Virus record (IMG/VR): IMGVR_UViG_3300046323_000406
Coordinates: 1-37,588 of that record
From: a virus
DNA length: 37,588 nucleotides
Reading direction: 5' to 3' (one strand)
Part shown: positions 23,282-30,992 of the stretch, piece after piece
Position numbering within the stretch: the stretch's first letter is position 1
Layout: each line of letters begins with the position of its first letter
Translations under genes and position numbers: made by a program
Notes under the pieces: generated by a model
Seen by the model: only the letters and a program-made list of their open reading frames with translations
Databases searched by the model: none
What the model was told of the DNA's origin: nothing

Positions 23282-23864
23282 AAAAATTATTCTACTCAGC
23301 GGAACTCAGGGAGCCGGAAAAACTACACAGTCAGAGCTATTGAAGAAGCTTGCTGTTGTTTATGATTATGTACCTAGAGTTTTTAAATTTGCAGAACCAC
23401 TTTACGAAATGCACAATGCGTGTTTGCCGATCTTAAAAAAGTACGGAATCATTCCTGAAACGATGACTAAAGACGGTGAGCTTCTTCAGGTGCTTGGGAC
23501 AGAGTACGGTAGAAGATACAGAGGCGAGAAGGTATGGGTAAACGTCTGCCGTAAGCGTGTAGACGAGTGGCTTGCTTTAAGTGATAACCACATAGGTATA
23601 ATTGACGACTGTAGGTTTCCAAACGAGGTTGATGGTTTCACAGATGCACTTTGTATTAGGCTAGATGCACCTGAAGAGATGCGAAAAGAACGATGTTCGT
23701 ACTGGAGAGAAGGACATCATGAAAGTGAAACTGCTCTTGATGAGTATGTACGCACAGGTAAGTTCAGCGGTCTTTGGTCAGGAATAATGTCGACCGAAGT
23801 AGTGCGTCCTGAGATTACAGCGCAGAGAATCTGGGAGAGACTTTCAACGGGGTTTAAATTTTAA
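23271..23864 (+). CDS. Deoxynucleoside monophosphate kinase-like P-loop enzyme
   Basis: A 197-residue protein. GTG 23271 has GGAG seven bases upstream; it overlaps the transglycosylase end by 11 bases. The P-loop GTQGAGKTT is at residues 11-19. LLQVLGTEYGRRY and IDDCRFPNEVD match the T4 gp1-like dNMP kinase family. It would phosphorylate deoxynucleotide monophosphates to feed DNA synthesis; the base preference is unknown. Confidence 0.82.
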   Translation: MVTKKIILLSGTQGAGKTTQSELLKKLAVVYDYVPRVFKFAEPLYEMHNACLPILKKYGIIPETMTKDGELLQVLGTEYGRRYRGEKVWVNVCRKRVDEWLALSDNHIGIIDDCRFPNEVDGFTDALCIRLDAPEEMRKERCSYWREGHHESETALDEYVRTGKFSGLWSGIMSTEVVRPEITAQRIWERLSTGFKF

Positions 23865-23866
23865 TT

Positions 23867-24127
23867 ATGACAGATGAAGAAATGCTAAGCGTCTACATGA
23901 AGTCTACATCAATGAGATCAGCGGCTAAGATTTTAAACATCGACCCTTGGAAGCTTCGAAGAATAAGAGATGCACTTAACTGGCCAAAAAAGTCTTCTTC
24001 GTATGTTCGTAAGAATGGTTTAAATCGTAAGGATAGAGTTTTGCCACCTAGACCTTACGGCACGAGTATCTACGACGCTATTCAAACAGACAAACCACTC
24101 ACACAGGAGCAGATAGATCGATTATGA
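23867..24127 (+). CDS. Helix-turn-helix-like small protein
   Basis: An 86-residue protein. Residues about 14-38 (SMRSAAKILNIDPWKLRRIR) have the pattern of a helix-turn-helix. The C-terminus is polar. It overlaps the next gene by four bases. A transcriptional or DNA-binding role is suggested by the motif only. Confidence 0.5.
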   Translation: MTDEEMLSVYMKSTSMRSAAKILNIDPWKLRRIRDALNWPKKSSSYVRKNGLNRKDRVLPPRPYGTSIYDAIQTDKPLTQEQIDRL

Positions 24128-24489
24128 ATTGTCCATACTGCGAAAAACCAGTTGAGCTTGTAAGTGGAAAGCAAATGTATCCACACATGCAGGACTTAAA
24201 AGAAAAGCTATTCTATAGATGTGAGCCTTGTGACGCACACGTAGGCTGTTATCCGAATACAGATAAACCACTTGGTCGATTAGCCAACAAGGAGCTTAGG
24301 AAATGGAAGATTAGTGCACACGCTGCATTTGACCCATTGTGGAAATTCGGACGGTTATCCAGGACAGAAGCTTACGCACGTCTGGCTAAGTCTTTAGGAA
24401 TTAGGAAATCAGAAGCTCACATAGGAATGTTCGACGTACCTACATGTCAGAAGGTAGTTGAGATTTGCAGAACTGCGGTGACTTTATGA
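24124..24489 (+). CDS. DUF3268-family zinc-ribbon protein
   Basis: A 121-residue protein. Two CxxC pairs (NCPYC at residues 2-6 and RCEPC near 36) bracket a ribbon fold, followed by GCYPNTDKPLG and a helical part (ELRKWKISAHAAFDPLWK, then SRTEAYARLAKSLGI). This is the DUF3268 pattern common in phage early regions. Its function is undefined; zinc binding is likely. Confidence 0.7.
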   Translation: MNCPYCEKPVELVSGKQMYPHMQDLKEKLFYRCEPCDAHVGCYPNTDKPLGRLANKELRKWKISAHAAFDPLWKFGRLSRTEAYARLAKSLGIRKSEAHIGMFDVPTCQKVVEICRTAVTL

Positions 24490-24734
24490 ACGCAAGACAT
24501 AAGGCTCAAGAGATAGTGGATTCTTGGGATTTAGATGAACGACTTCCAAAGCAAACTTACGAAGGATTAGTGTCGGCGATAGTTGTAGCCATCCAAGAAG
24601 CGGCTAAGGTTGAGTGGCCTGATTCAGACACATTTACACAAATTGCTACGGAATTATTTGGCGGAGAAATATCATCAAATAATTTTAGAATTCTTTACAA
24701 CACACTCCGCTCACGCGTGAGCCGAGAGGGGTAG
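24486..24734 (+). CDS. Unknown small early protein
   Basis: An 82-residue protein starting at ATG 24486 (ATGA overlap with the previous stop). The sequence (MNARHKAQEIVDSWDLDERL) is helical and acidic. No domain is recognised. Confidence 0.5.
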   Translation: MNARHKAQEIVDSWDLDERLPKQTYEGLVSAIVVAIQEAAKVEWPDSDTFTQIATELFGGEISSNNFRILYNTLRSRVSREG

Positions 24735-24737
24735 GGG

Positions 24738-24863
24738 ATGTGCTTAGGTATATTTCATAAATGGTCTGATTGGATGTGGTTTTGTATTCAGCACGGTAAC
24801 GGACATCTAATTAGGTATTGTAAAAAATGTGGTTGTGCACAAGTCACCAAAGAAAGCGAGTGA
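24738..24863 (+). CDS. Tiny zinc-ribbon-like protein (41 residues)
   Basis: The frame reads MCLGIFHKWSDWMWFCIQHG and then NGHLIRYCKKCGCAQVTKES. The CKKCGC group with an upstream cysteine-histidine set suggests a half zinc ribbon. A GGGG site precedes it, and it lies three bases after the previous stop. Small size keeps confidence moderate. Confidence 0.4.
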   Translation: MCLGIFHKWSDWMWFCIQHGNGHLIRYCKKCGCAQVTKESE

Positions 24864-24868
24864 GTAGG

Positions 24869-25081
24869 ATGAGAAGTTACATAGCAGAATTAAGTAATGA
24901 GTTGAGGCAACTTGCCTCAGATTTACACTCAAGTAACGAAGCTGATTTAAGAATCTACGCTCGTGAACTGGCGCGAATTGAAATGCTATTACAGGCAGCG
25001 CGTAGCCTTTTAGAGGCGCGTTTATTTGAAGCTGAAATTGATATTATGAAGGCAGCTAAAGAGAAAATGAGTGCTGTATGA
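24869..25081 (+). CDS. Small helical protein, unknown
   Basis: A 70-residue protein beginning MRSYIAELSNELRQLASDLH. It is almost entirely helical with long runs of leucine, alanine and glutamate, and coiled coil is likely. It overlaps the next gene by four bases. No function is suggested. Confidence 0.5.
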   Translation: MRSYIAELSNELRQLASDLHSSNEADLRIYARELARIEMLLQAARSLLEARLFEAEIDIMKAAKEKMSAV

Positions 25082-25359
25082 CCCATCATAAAACGTCAGA
25101 GGAAGAGTTGGAGCGGTTGGCTAATGCAGAATGTAAATATTTAGACGACAAAGAAAATTACATTAAAGGCTACCGAGCTGCCGAGAAAGCCCACCAATCG
25201 CAAACCGAGTTGCTGCGGAAGCGGGTGGAGAAGTTGAGGGAGGCGGTTGCATCTTGCTGTTACTGTTTAGCTGAAATAGACAACATGCCATGTGATCCAT
25301 GTAAAGCCCTAGCGGGTGACAAAGCATCTGGGGGTGTGGTGGTAAATGAGACTTTATAA
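25078..25359 (+). CDS. Small coiled-coil protein with clustered cysteines
   Basis: A 93-residue protein. The helical charged segment (TELLRKRVEKLREAVASCC) leads to SCCYCLAEIDNMPCDPCKAL, a possible metal site. Codon use in the middle (many GAG and GCG) is richer in G than the neighbours. It overlaps its neighbours by four and 14 bases. Confidence 0.5.
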   Translation: MTHHKTSEEELERLANAECKYLDDKENYIKGYRAAEKAHQSQTELLRKRVEKLREAVASCCYCLAEIDNMPCDPCKALAGDKASGGVVVNETL

Positions 25360-25690
25360 ATCAATTAAAATTAAAGGCCATAACAAATACCGCGCTCCAA
25401 TCCCAAAACGCAGAATGCAAATTTCAGCAGATCTAAAGATGTCAATTGTTGAGCATAAAGGCAGATGGGTAATAGCCTTCGTTCGAGGCTGGGAGCATGA
25501 GTTCAATGGATGCGATACCCTGAACAAAAGCGACGCTTTGAAAGCTTTGAACTTCTTATGTGATTATTTAAATCTAGTCGCGCCAAACGACGTTACGATT
25601 TTAAATGCGAGTATGAGAGCTAGGACGCGAGGACTATTAAGAGATGCAGAGAAATTAACTGCAGTGGCTGCTTTAAAGGATAGCAAATGA
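25346..25690 (+). CDS. Unknown basic protein
   Basis: A 114-residue protein with a basic start (MRLYKSIKIKGHNKYRAP), mixed beta strands and a C-terminal helix. It overlaps the previous gene by 14 bases and the next by four. No domain is recognised. Confidence 0.5.
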   Translation: MRLYKSIKIKGHNKYRAPIPKRRMQISADLKMSIVEHKGRWVIAFVRGWEHEFNGCDTLNKSDALKALNFLCDYLNLVAPNDVTILNASMRARTRGLLRDAEKLTAVAALKDSK

Positions 25691-26103
25691 GACAAACGAG
25701 TATTGAAACATACCACCAAATCAAAGAAGAAGGTTTGCTCAGCAAGCTAAGGCTTGCTGTTTATGAGGTGCTTTATCAACACGGACCACTAAGCACAGGT
25801 GAGATATTCAAAGAACACATGCAGTCCTTTCAGCAGAGCTGTATCACGCCACGGATCGCAGAGCTTGTTACGCGTGGAGTTGTGGAGAAGGTAGGAGAAA
25901 GGGATTGTAGAACCACAGGAAGAAACTTCTGCATTTGGGATGTAACGAGCAGCCTACCTAAACAGCCAGTTAGAAAAGCAGACAACGAAGCCACTCAAAT
26001 CATCAGAGACATTCGAAACAACGTCAGCGCAGCTTTTATGGGTAATGATCTAGCCAGGCGAATAGACAAATATCTAACGAACAAATCGAAAAGCTTAAGG
26101 TGA
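25687..26103 (+). CDS. Winged-helix DNA-binding protein
   Basis: A 138-residue protein. Residues about 15-80 read LRLAVYEVLYQHGPLSTGEI, then a recognition helix (ITPRIAELVTRGVVEKVGER) and a wing ending GRNFCIWDV. This matches the MarR-like winged helix of phage regulators or replication accessory proteins. The C-terminus is polar and basic. A role in early gene control or origin binding is inferred. Confidence 0.65.
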   Translation: MRQTSIETYHQIKEEGLLSKLRLAVYEVLYQHGPLSTGEIFKEHMQSFQQSCITPRIAELVTRGVVEKVGERDCRTTGRNFCIWDVTSSLPKQPVRKADNEATQIIRDIRNNVSAAFMGNDLARRIDKYLTNKSKSLR

Positions 26104-26108
26104 AAAAT

Positions 26109-26198
26109 ATGAACAAAATTAATTTTAACTATCAATACGAGCTACTGTTTTGGGCAGTTCTTACGATTCTAATTATGACGATTGTATGGCTATCTTAA
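26109..26198 (+). CDS. Tiny membrane peptide (29 residues)
   Basis: The frame gives MNKINFNYQYELLFWAVLTI then LIMTIVWLS, a single hydrophobic segment. It overlaps the HNH gene start by 13 bases. It could be real or chance; the clean start and overlap favour a gene slightly. Confidence 0.35.
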   Translation: MNKINFNYQYELLFWAVLTILIMTIVWLS

Positions 26199-26500
26199 AA
26201 CCAACGAGAACTAAAGACCCAGAGTTTTTAAAGGCCATAAGAGAGCTACCTTGTTTAGCTTGTGGAAGAGCGCCGAAGTCAGAAGCGCACCACATAAAAA
26301 CTAAAGGTGACTTTGGTGGTGATGACTTTTGGAATGTCATACCTCTCTGCACTGCTACGTGTCATGTGTTCGGCGCTAAGAGTTGGCACAAAATAGGGTG
26401 GAAAGACTTCTGCATTCTGAACCCTCATGTTTGGAAACATCTCAACTCTCTAGGTTGGGAGGACTGCTTTGGAAGACTCCACAACATCAATGACGTTTGA
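26186..26500 (+). CDS. HNH nuclease, recombination type
   Basis: A 104-residue protein. ATG 26186 (MAILKPTRTKDPEFLKAIRE) is preferred over the upstream frame start. The core is CLACGRAPKSEAHHIKTKGD, then DDFWNVIPLCTATCH, then the HKIGWKDF tail: zinc-binding cysteines, the paired HH and the final histidine of phage HNH nucleases. It lies immediately before RusA, as in many siphoviruses, where such enzymes help process recombination or packaging DNA. Confidence 0.78.
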   Translation: MAILKPTRTKDPEFLKAIRELPCLACGRAPKSEAHHIKTKGDFGGDDFWNVIPLCTATCHVFGAKSWHKIGWKDFCILNPHVWKHLNSLGWEDCFGRLHNINDV

Positions 26501-26855
26501 GATTAAAGAACTACCACCTACTCCGAATAAATTACTAGGAGCTCACTGGAGTAAGCGAAGCAAGTCAGCTACCAAGTGGCGAGACATCGTTTACTGGCAC
26601 ACAAGAATAGCGAAGAAGTCTTTTCAAGCACTCCCGTTAGACTTCGCTCAGGTCACAATGACAAGACACTCTTCAAGTGAGCCTGACTTTGACGGCTTAG
26701 TTGGATCCTTTAAACCGATACTAGATGCACTTGTAAGCTGTGGGATACTACTGAACGACACAATGAAACACGTAGAAGGCATCTACAGGTGGAAAAAGTG
26801 CGCACCAAAACAAGGCAAGATCACTGTCGAAGTAAAACCAAAGACCAAGACCTAA
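26490..26855 (+). CDS. rusA: RusA-like Holliday junction resolvase
   Basis: A 121-residue protein (start ATG 26490; a TTG 21 bases upstream is also possible). The region SEPDFDGLVGSFKPILDALV and the following NDTMKHV match RusA. Asp66, Asp68 and Asp90 likely correspond to the essential metal-binding aspartates of the E. coli enzyme. It would cut four-way junctions formed during ERF-promoted annealing. It overlaps the HNH gene and is followed by the promoter region of the terminase operon. Confidence 0.88.
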   Translation: MTFEIKELPPTPNKLLGAHWSKRSKSATKWRDIVYWHTRIAKKSFQALPLDFAQVTMTRHSSSEPDFDGLVGSFKPILDALVSCGILLNDTMKHVEGIYRWKKCAPKQGKITVEVKPKTKT

Positions 26856-26864
26856 TCAATCAAG

Positions 26865-26937
26865 GTACATAGTACATACTAAACTGTGTCGCTATGCAGC
26901 TCCGCGTCTAGCATAGTGGTCAAACTATGTATACAAT
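26865..26937 (+). promoter_or_regulatory. Operator-rich promoter region of the packaging operon
   Basis: GTACATA occurs twice in exact tandem (26865-26878). CTATGC/GCATAG (26892-26897 and 26911-26916) and CATAGT/ACTATG (26912-26917 and 26924-26929) are perfect inverted repeats. The -10-like TACAAT (26932-26937) overlaps the last part of the array, and the gene starts only nine bases after it. No good -35 box is visible. Short tandem heptads are the known binding mode of RHH regulators, and the next two genes encode RHH-like proteins. Confidence 0.55.
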
Positions 26938-26946
26938 CTAAGGAGC

Positions 26947-27186
26947 ATGGCAATCAGTGGGCTCAAGATTCTCGAGGACTTACCTAAAAGGCAGCGTCCT
27001 AAACCCAAAAAGACAGCAGTCTACATGAGCCCTGAAATGTGGGAGCTTCTCGTCCTGACCAAGAGGCACTTCAAACGCGAAGGAATGACCATCAATAAAA
27101 TAATAGTCGATGCTCTAAACCAGGTATTCACAAAGCCTGGAGTCAAAGAACAGATCCTCAGATGGCGAAACGAGGAACCCAAATGA
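26947..27186 (+). CDS. RHH-like regulator 1 (candidate autoregulator)
   Basis: A 79-residue protein. A lysine- and proline-rich N-terminus (KRQRPKPKK) precedes a strand (TAVYMSP), a helix (MWELLVLTKRHFKREG) and a second helix (INKIIVDALNQVFTK), the RHH order. The AGGAG site is only one base from the ATG, which is very short, and the start lies close to the predicted transcription start, so the message may be nearly leaderless. I infer that it binds the repeats just upstream. Confidence 0.6.
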   Translation: MAISGLKILEDLPKRQRPKPKKTAVYMSPEMWELLVLTKRHFKREGMTINKIIVDALNQVFTKPGVKEQILRWRNEEPK

Positions 27187-27404
27187 TATTCAAACTCCCA
27201 GAGCTCACAAACTTCGTTGAACGAGGCTCACGCAAAAAGGTAATCACTACCGTCTACCTTCGGCACGACCAAGACCACAGGCTCAGAAGACTCAGACTTG
27301 ACCACCGCTGTAACACCAGTGAGTTCATAAGAATCGCAATAGACAAGCTCCTAGATGAATGGGACAGGCAGCAGCCAGTTCCTTTTGAGGATCCAGATGA
27401 ATAA
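27183..27404 (+). CDS. RHH-like regulator 2
   Basis: A 73-residue protein. ATG 27183 overlaps the previous stop and has GAGGA at good spacing. The strand KVITTVYLRHDQ, helix DHRLRRLRLDHR and second helix CNTSEFIRIAIDKLLDEW give a clear RHH pattern. Together with the previous gene and the minus-strand gene at 51-242, it is one of three RHH-type proteins in the genome. It may act as a dimer or heterodimer partner of regulator 1. Confidence 0.65.
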   Translation: MIFKLPELTNFVERGSRKKVITTVYLRHDQDHRLRRLRLDHRCNTSEFIRIAIDKLLDEWDRQQPVPFEDPDE

Positions 27405-27870
27405 GCCAGTCAAAGTTAAAAAGAAACCAGGTCCAAAGCCAGGAACAGTTCTTAAAGACCCGTCGCATTATATTCAGTCCATTACTAATGCACTGCGGCT
27501 AGGGATGTACCTTGAGACAGCAGTCATTTTGGCTGGGACAACTAAAGACACCTTCTTCGAATGGATGCGTAGAGGTAACAAGGAACCGTTTGGTCCTTAT
27601 CGTGAACTTCTCGATGCTGTGAACAAGGCAGTAGCTGAGGGTGAAGCTAGGCACCTAGCAAACATCGACCGAGCTGGTAGGAATCAATGGCAGGCCTCAG
27701 CGTGGATGCTGGAGCGTAGGCACCACTCTAAGTGGGCAAAACGTGAGACACAACGCTTTGAACATGCCAACGCTGATGACAAACCTTTCAAGGTAACTAC
27801 CGATCTAAGTGAGCAAGAGATTGAGGCGAGAATGAAACTTCTACGCTCAAAGATTTCCGCTGAGGGATAA
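27397..27870 (+). CDS. terS: Terminase small subunit
   Basis: A 157-residue protein starting at ATG 27397 with GAGG seven bases upstream. The basic KVKKKPGPKPGTVLKD start is followed by a helix-turn-helix-like region (YLETAVILAGTTKDTFFEW) that would bind the packaging start site, a coiled coil and a C-terminal acidic tail. It overlaps the large terminase by one base. Confidence 0.82.
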   Translation: MNKPVKVKKKPGPKPGTVLKDPSHYIQSITNALRLGMYLETAVILAGTTKDTFFEWMRRGNKEPFGPYRELLDAVNKAVAEGEARHLANIDRAGRNQWQASAWMLERRHHSKWAKRETQRFEHANADDKPFKVTTDLSEQEIEARMKLLRSKISAEG

Positions 27871-29396
27871 TGGGAGCTGCTGAGAAACTAGAGTACGAAC
27901 GAGAGTTAGCGATACTCGACGATATGCAGCATCGGGTTAAAGCTCGTACCAGTTTTTTAGATTTCATAACATACACCAAACCAGATTATAAATTGTGGTG
28001 GCACAATAAAGCTTTAGCGGAAGTTCTAGGTAAGTTCGCACAAAAAGAAATCACGCGCCTAATAATCAACATGCCACCCAGGCATGGGAAGTCTGAACAG
28101 GTCTCTCGTCGTCTACCAGCGTTTCTTCTAGGCGTGAACCCAGACGCTCGTATCATTGCAGCGTCCTATTCTCGGTCACTTGCTTCCAGGATGAACCGAG
28201 ACGTTCAAAGGATCATCGACTCCAAATCGTACCAGAGAGTCTTCGCACACACCGATCTCATGGGACCTAACATGCGAACGAAGCCCACTAAAGAATGGGT
28301 GCGAAACAATAACGGCTTTGAGATTGTCGAACGTAAAGGAGTCTACCTTTCAGTCGGTCGAGGCGCTGGTGTAACTGGTGAAGGCGCTGATTACATTATC
28401 GTGGACGACCCAGTCAAAGACGCTCAAGAGGCAAACTCTAAAACGATCCGAGATGCCACATGGGAATGGTGGACCACAACGCTCATGACTCGAGGCGAGG
28501 AATCAGACATTGGCGGTGTATCTAAAGACGTAGGCGTTCTTGTGACAATGACTAGGTGGCATCACGACGACTTAGTAGGAAGGCTTCAGGAGCTAGAGCG
28601 TACCAATCCAGACGCTGACAAGTGGACTGTGTTTAGCCTACCAGCCACAGCAGAAGATGAGCTCATAGATATTGACCCTCGAGAACCAGGAGAAGCCCTA
28701 TGGCCTGCAAAGCGTGATGAGAAGACACTGGCCAAACTCAAAGCAAGCTTGGGGACTCGAGTCTATAACGCTATGTATCAGCAGAAGCCCAGTGCTGGTG
28801 TTGGTGATATCTTCAAGCGCTCATGGTTTAGATTCTACAAAGTACTCCCAGAAGGCATTCGTCAATTCACTCAAAGCTGGGACCTAAGCTTCGATGAAGG
28901 CGAAAAGAATGATTACGCGGTCGGTCAACTTTGGGGAAGGCTTGGTCCTAATTATTATTTAATTTCTCAAGTGCGAGACAAGATGGGGTTCACAGATCAG
29001 CAGCAGGCTATTCGAATGATGAGCTATGCACATGTCAAAGCGCTGACGAAGCTAGTGGAAAAGAAGGCAAACGGTGCAGCTATCATCGATACACTCAAAA
29101 GAGAGTTTTCCGGTCTCATAGCAGTTGAACCGAAGACATCTAAGATATTTAGAGCTGAGGCAGCTTCACCGTTATTTGAAGCTGGTAACGTTTGGCTACC
29201 TGACCCTTCTATTGCACCGTGGATTAACGATTACATAGAAGAGCTGATATCATTTCCTCGTGGCTCACATGACGACCAAGTCGACAGCTCAACTCAGTAT
29301 CTTTTGTGGGCTGCCAATAATGTCGCGGGTGAATATTCTCAGGACATGGTACAAAATAAAGGTAAGACAATTATTCAAGGAGGCGCTACTTGGTAA
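27870..29396 (+). CDS. terL: Terminase large subunit
   Basis: A 508-residue packaging motor. Walker A is in INMPPRHGKSEQ (about residues 66-77) and Walker B in YIIVDDPVKDA (about 173-183). The C-terminal RNase H-type nuclease is marked by QSWDLSFDEGE (about 334-345) and SHDDQVDSS near 466-474. It pumps DNA into the prohead and cuts it. The gene is in the standard place between the small subunit and the portal. Confidence 0.95.
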   Translation: MGAAEKLEYERELAILDDMQHRVKARTSFLDFITYTKPDYKLWWHNKALAEVLGKFAQKEITRLIINMPPRHGKSEQVSRRLPAFLLGVNPDARIIAASYSRSLASRMNRDVQRIIDSKSYQRVFAHTDLMGPNMRTKPTKEWVRNNNGFEIVERKGVYLSVGRGAGVTGEGADYIIVDDPVKDAQEANSKTIRDATWEWWTTTLMTRGEESDIGGVSKDVGVLVTMTRWHHDDLVGRLQELERTNPDADKWTVFSLPATAEDELIDIDPREPGEALWPAKRDEKTLAKLKASLGTRVYNAMYQQKPSAGVGDIFKRSWFRFYKVLPEGIRQFTQSWDLSFDEGEKNDYAVGQLWGRLGPNYYLISQVRDKMGFTDQQQAIRMMSYAHVKALTKLVEKKANGAAIIDTLKREFSGLIAVEPKTSKIFRAEAASPLFEAGNVWLPDPSIAPWINDYIEELISFPRGSHDDQVDSSTQYLLWAANNVAGEYSQDMVQNKGKTIIQGGATW

Positions 29397-30748
29397 CGAA
29401 AAATAAAAAGAACTCGGTTAAATTAGCCGAGGACGAAGTCCTCCAACAGGATCAAGAGAAAATTTCATTCGTGCATTTAGTACCACTTGGTTCTTCAGGG
29501 ACAGAGAACTACAGCGGTTATCCACAGGAAGAATATCTTCAAGCTCTACAAGGTAAAGAACGCGCCGATGTATTCGACGAGATGCGTCGCAGTGATTCTA
29601 ATGTGAAGATGTGCCTTTCAGCGGTCATCAATCCAATCAAAGACGCTGTATGGGAAGTTGAAGCTGGTGACGACACACCAGAAGCTCAGCTTCGCGCTGA
29701 CTTTATTAAGCACGTTCTATTTGACGACATGGACCAGACCTTCGAGCAGTTCATTGGTGAAGCTCTAACGGTGGTTCCTTTCGGTCACGCTGTGTTTGAA
29801 ATCACACACAAAGTTGTTCTAGGTAACGAGAAGTTTGGAAACTATAATGGAATTCGTTCGCTTGGATGGCGTTCGCCTAGAACTCTTGAGCGTTGGAATC
29901 TTGACAAGTCAAACGGTAAGCTTGCTTCTGTAACTCAGTACGCATACGGAGATCTCGACCGATCTGTAGATATGCCTGCTCAGTTTCTTCTCGTGCTAAC
30001 GATGGATAAGGAAGGATCGAACTACGAAGGCATCAGCTTACTTCGACCTTGCTACGGTAACTGGTATCGTAAGAACGTTTACTTAAAACTAAACGCTATC
30101 GGTGTTGAGAAGTTCGCTGTGCCTACACCTATCGCGAAGGTTCCAAACGGAACGATGAGCACAGAAGCACGTAACGCTTTAAAAGAAGCTCTCGAAATTT
30201 ACACAACGCATCAAGCGAACTATTTAATGATGCCAGACGGAGTTGATTTAGAACTCAAAACAAATGCGTACGATCCTGAGAAGGTAGAGAAGTCGATCGA
30301 CAATGAAGACAAGCGAATGACGAAGTCGTTCCTTGCAAACTTCCTTGAGCTTGGAATGGGAACATCTGGAAGCTACTCGCTAAGCAACGACCTAAGTGAT
30401 TTCTTCTTATCAGGTATCAACCACATTGCATCCGACATAGCTGGTGCTGTGAACATGAAGATCATCCCTGAGCTGTGCTCGATGAACTTCGCAGACAAGG
30501 TAGCAAAACCTAAACTTAAGGTATCAGGCATCAGCGACAAAGCTGGTAAAGAGTTGGCAGATATTCTTGTAGCATTAGGCGGTGGTAAATGGTTGACTCC
30601 TAGCGACCGAGACGAAGACCATCTTCGTAAGCGGTTAGCTTTACCCGATAGAAGCTTAGACGGGCAGCGCGTAGTGGAAGCTCCGAAGCAGTTTACTCCT
30701 ACGCTTGCTGAGAGAATTAGAATGGCTGGTACTCGTGAACGAAAATAA
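29390..30748 (+). CDS. Portal protein, DUF935 (Mu gp29-like)
   Basis: A 452-residue protein starting with TTG at 29390 behind an AAGGAGG site. Motifs such as RADVFDEMRRSDSNVKMCLS and VPFGHAVFEITHK, with FLELGMGTSGSYSLSNDLSD later, fit the DUF935 portal family typical of Mu-like heads. It forms the ring at the head vertex through which DNA enters. It overlaps the terminase end by seven bases. Confidence 0.85.
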   Translation: MVTKNKKNSVKLAEDEVLQQDQEKISFVHLVPLGSSGTENYSGYPQEEYLQALQGKERADVFDEMRRSDSNVKMCLSAVINPIKDAVWEVEAGDDTPEAQLRADFIKHVLFDDMDQTFEQFIGEALTVVPFGHAVFEITHKVVLGNEKFGNYNGIRSLGWRSPRTLERWNLDKSNGKLASVTQYAYGDLDRSVDMPAQFLLVLTMDKEGSNYEGISLLRPCYGNWYRKNVYLKLNAIGVEKFAVPTPIAKVPNGTMSTEARNALKEALEIYTTHQANYLMMPDGVDLELKTNAYDPEKVEKSIDNEDKRMTKSFLANFLELGMGTSGSYSLSNDLSDFFLSGINHIASDIAGAVNMKIIPELCSMNFADKVAKPKLKVSGISDKAGKELADILVALGGGKWLTPSDRDEDHLRKRLALPDRSLDGQRVVEAPKQFTPTLAERIRMAGTRERK

Positions 30749-30992
30749 AATCAACGCTTCTTTATCCATTGGCAATCAGGCAATAATTCACTTGTCTTTA
30801 AGTGACAACGCTCAATTGACAATAGACGCAATTATCAAAGGCGCTGCACTGGCTATTGTAAATATGGTTTACCAGCACAAAGTCGGCAAAGAAGAAATTC
30901 TAAAAGCTTTCGACATGGCAGTCTGTGAAGCATACGACGAGACTGACAAGATACACTCTGAATCGAAAGGTCCAAAGCTTGTCAAACCCTAA
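30735..30992 (+). CDS. Small unknown head-module protein
   Basis: An 85-residue protein (VNENKINASLSIGNQAIIHL), GTG start at 30735. It is inserted between portal and gpF-like genes with overlaps of 14 bases on both sides. The fold is unclear. It might be a head accessory protein or an early moron. Confidence 0.5.
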   Translation: MNENKINASLSIGNQAIIHLSLSDNAQLTIDAIIKGAALAIVNMVYQHKVGKEEILKAFDMAVCEAYDETDKIHSESKGPKLVKP

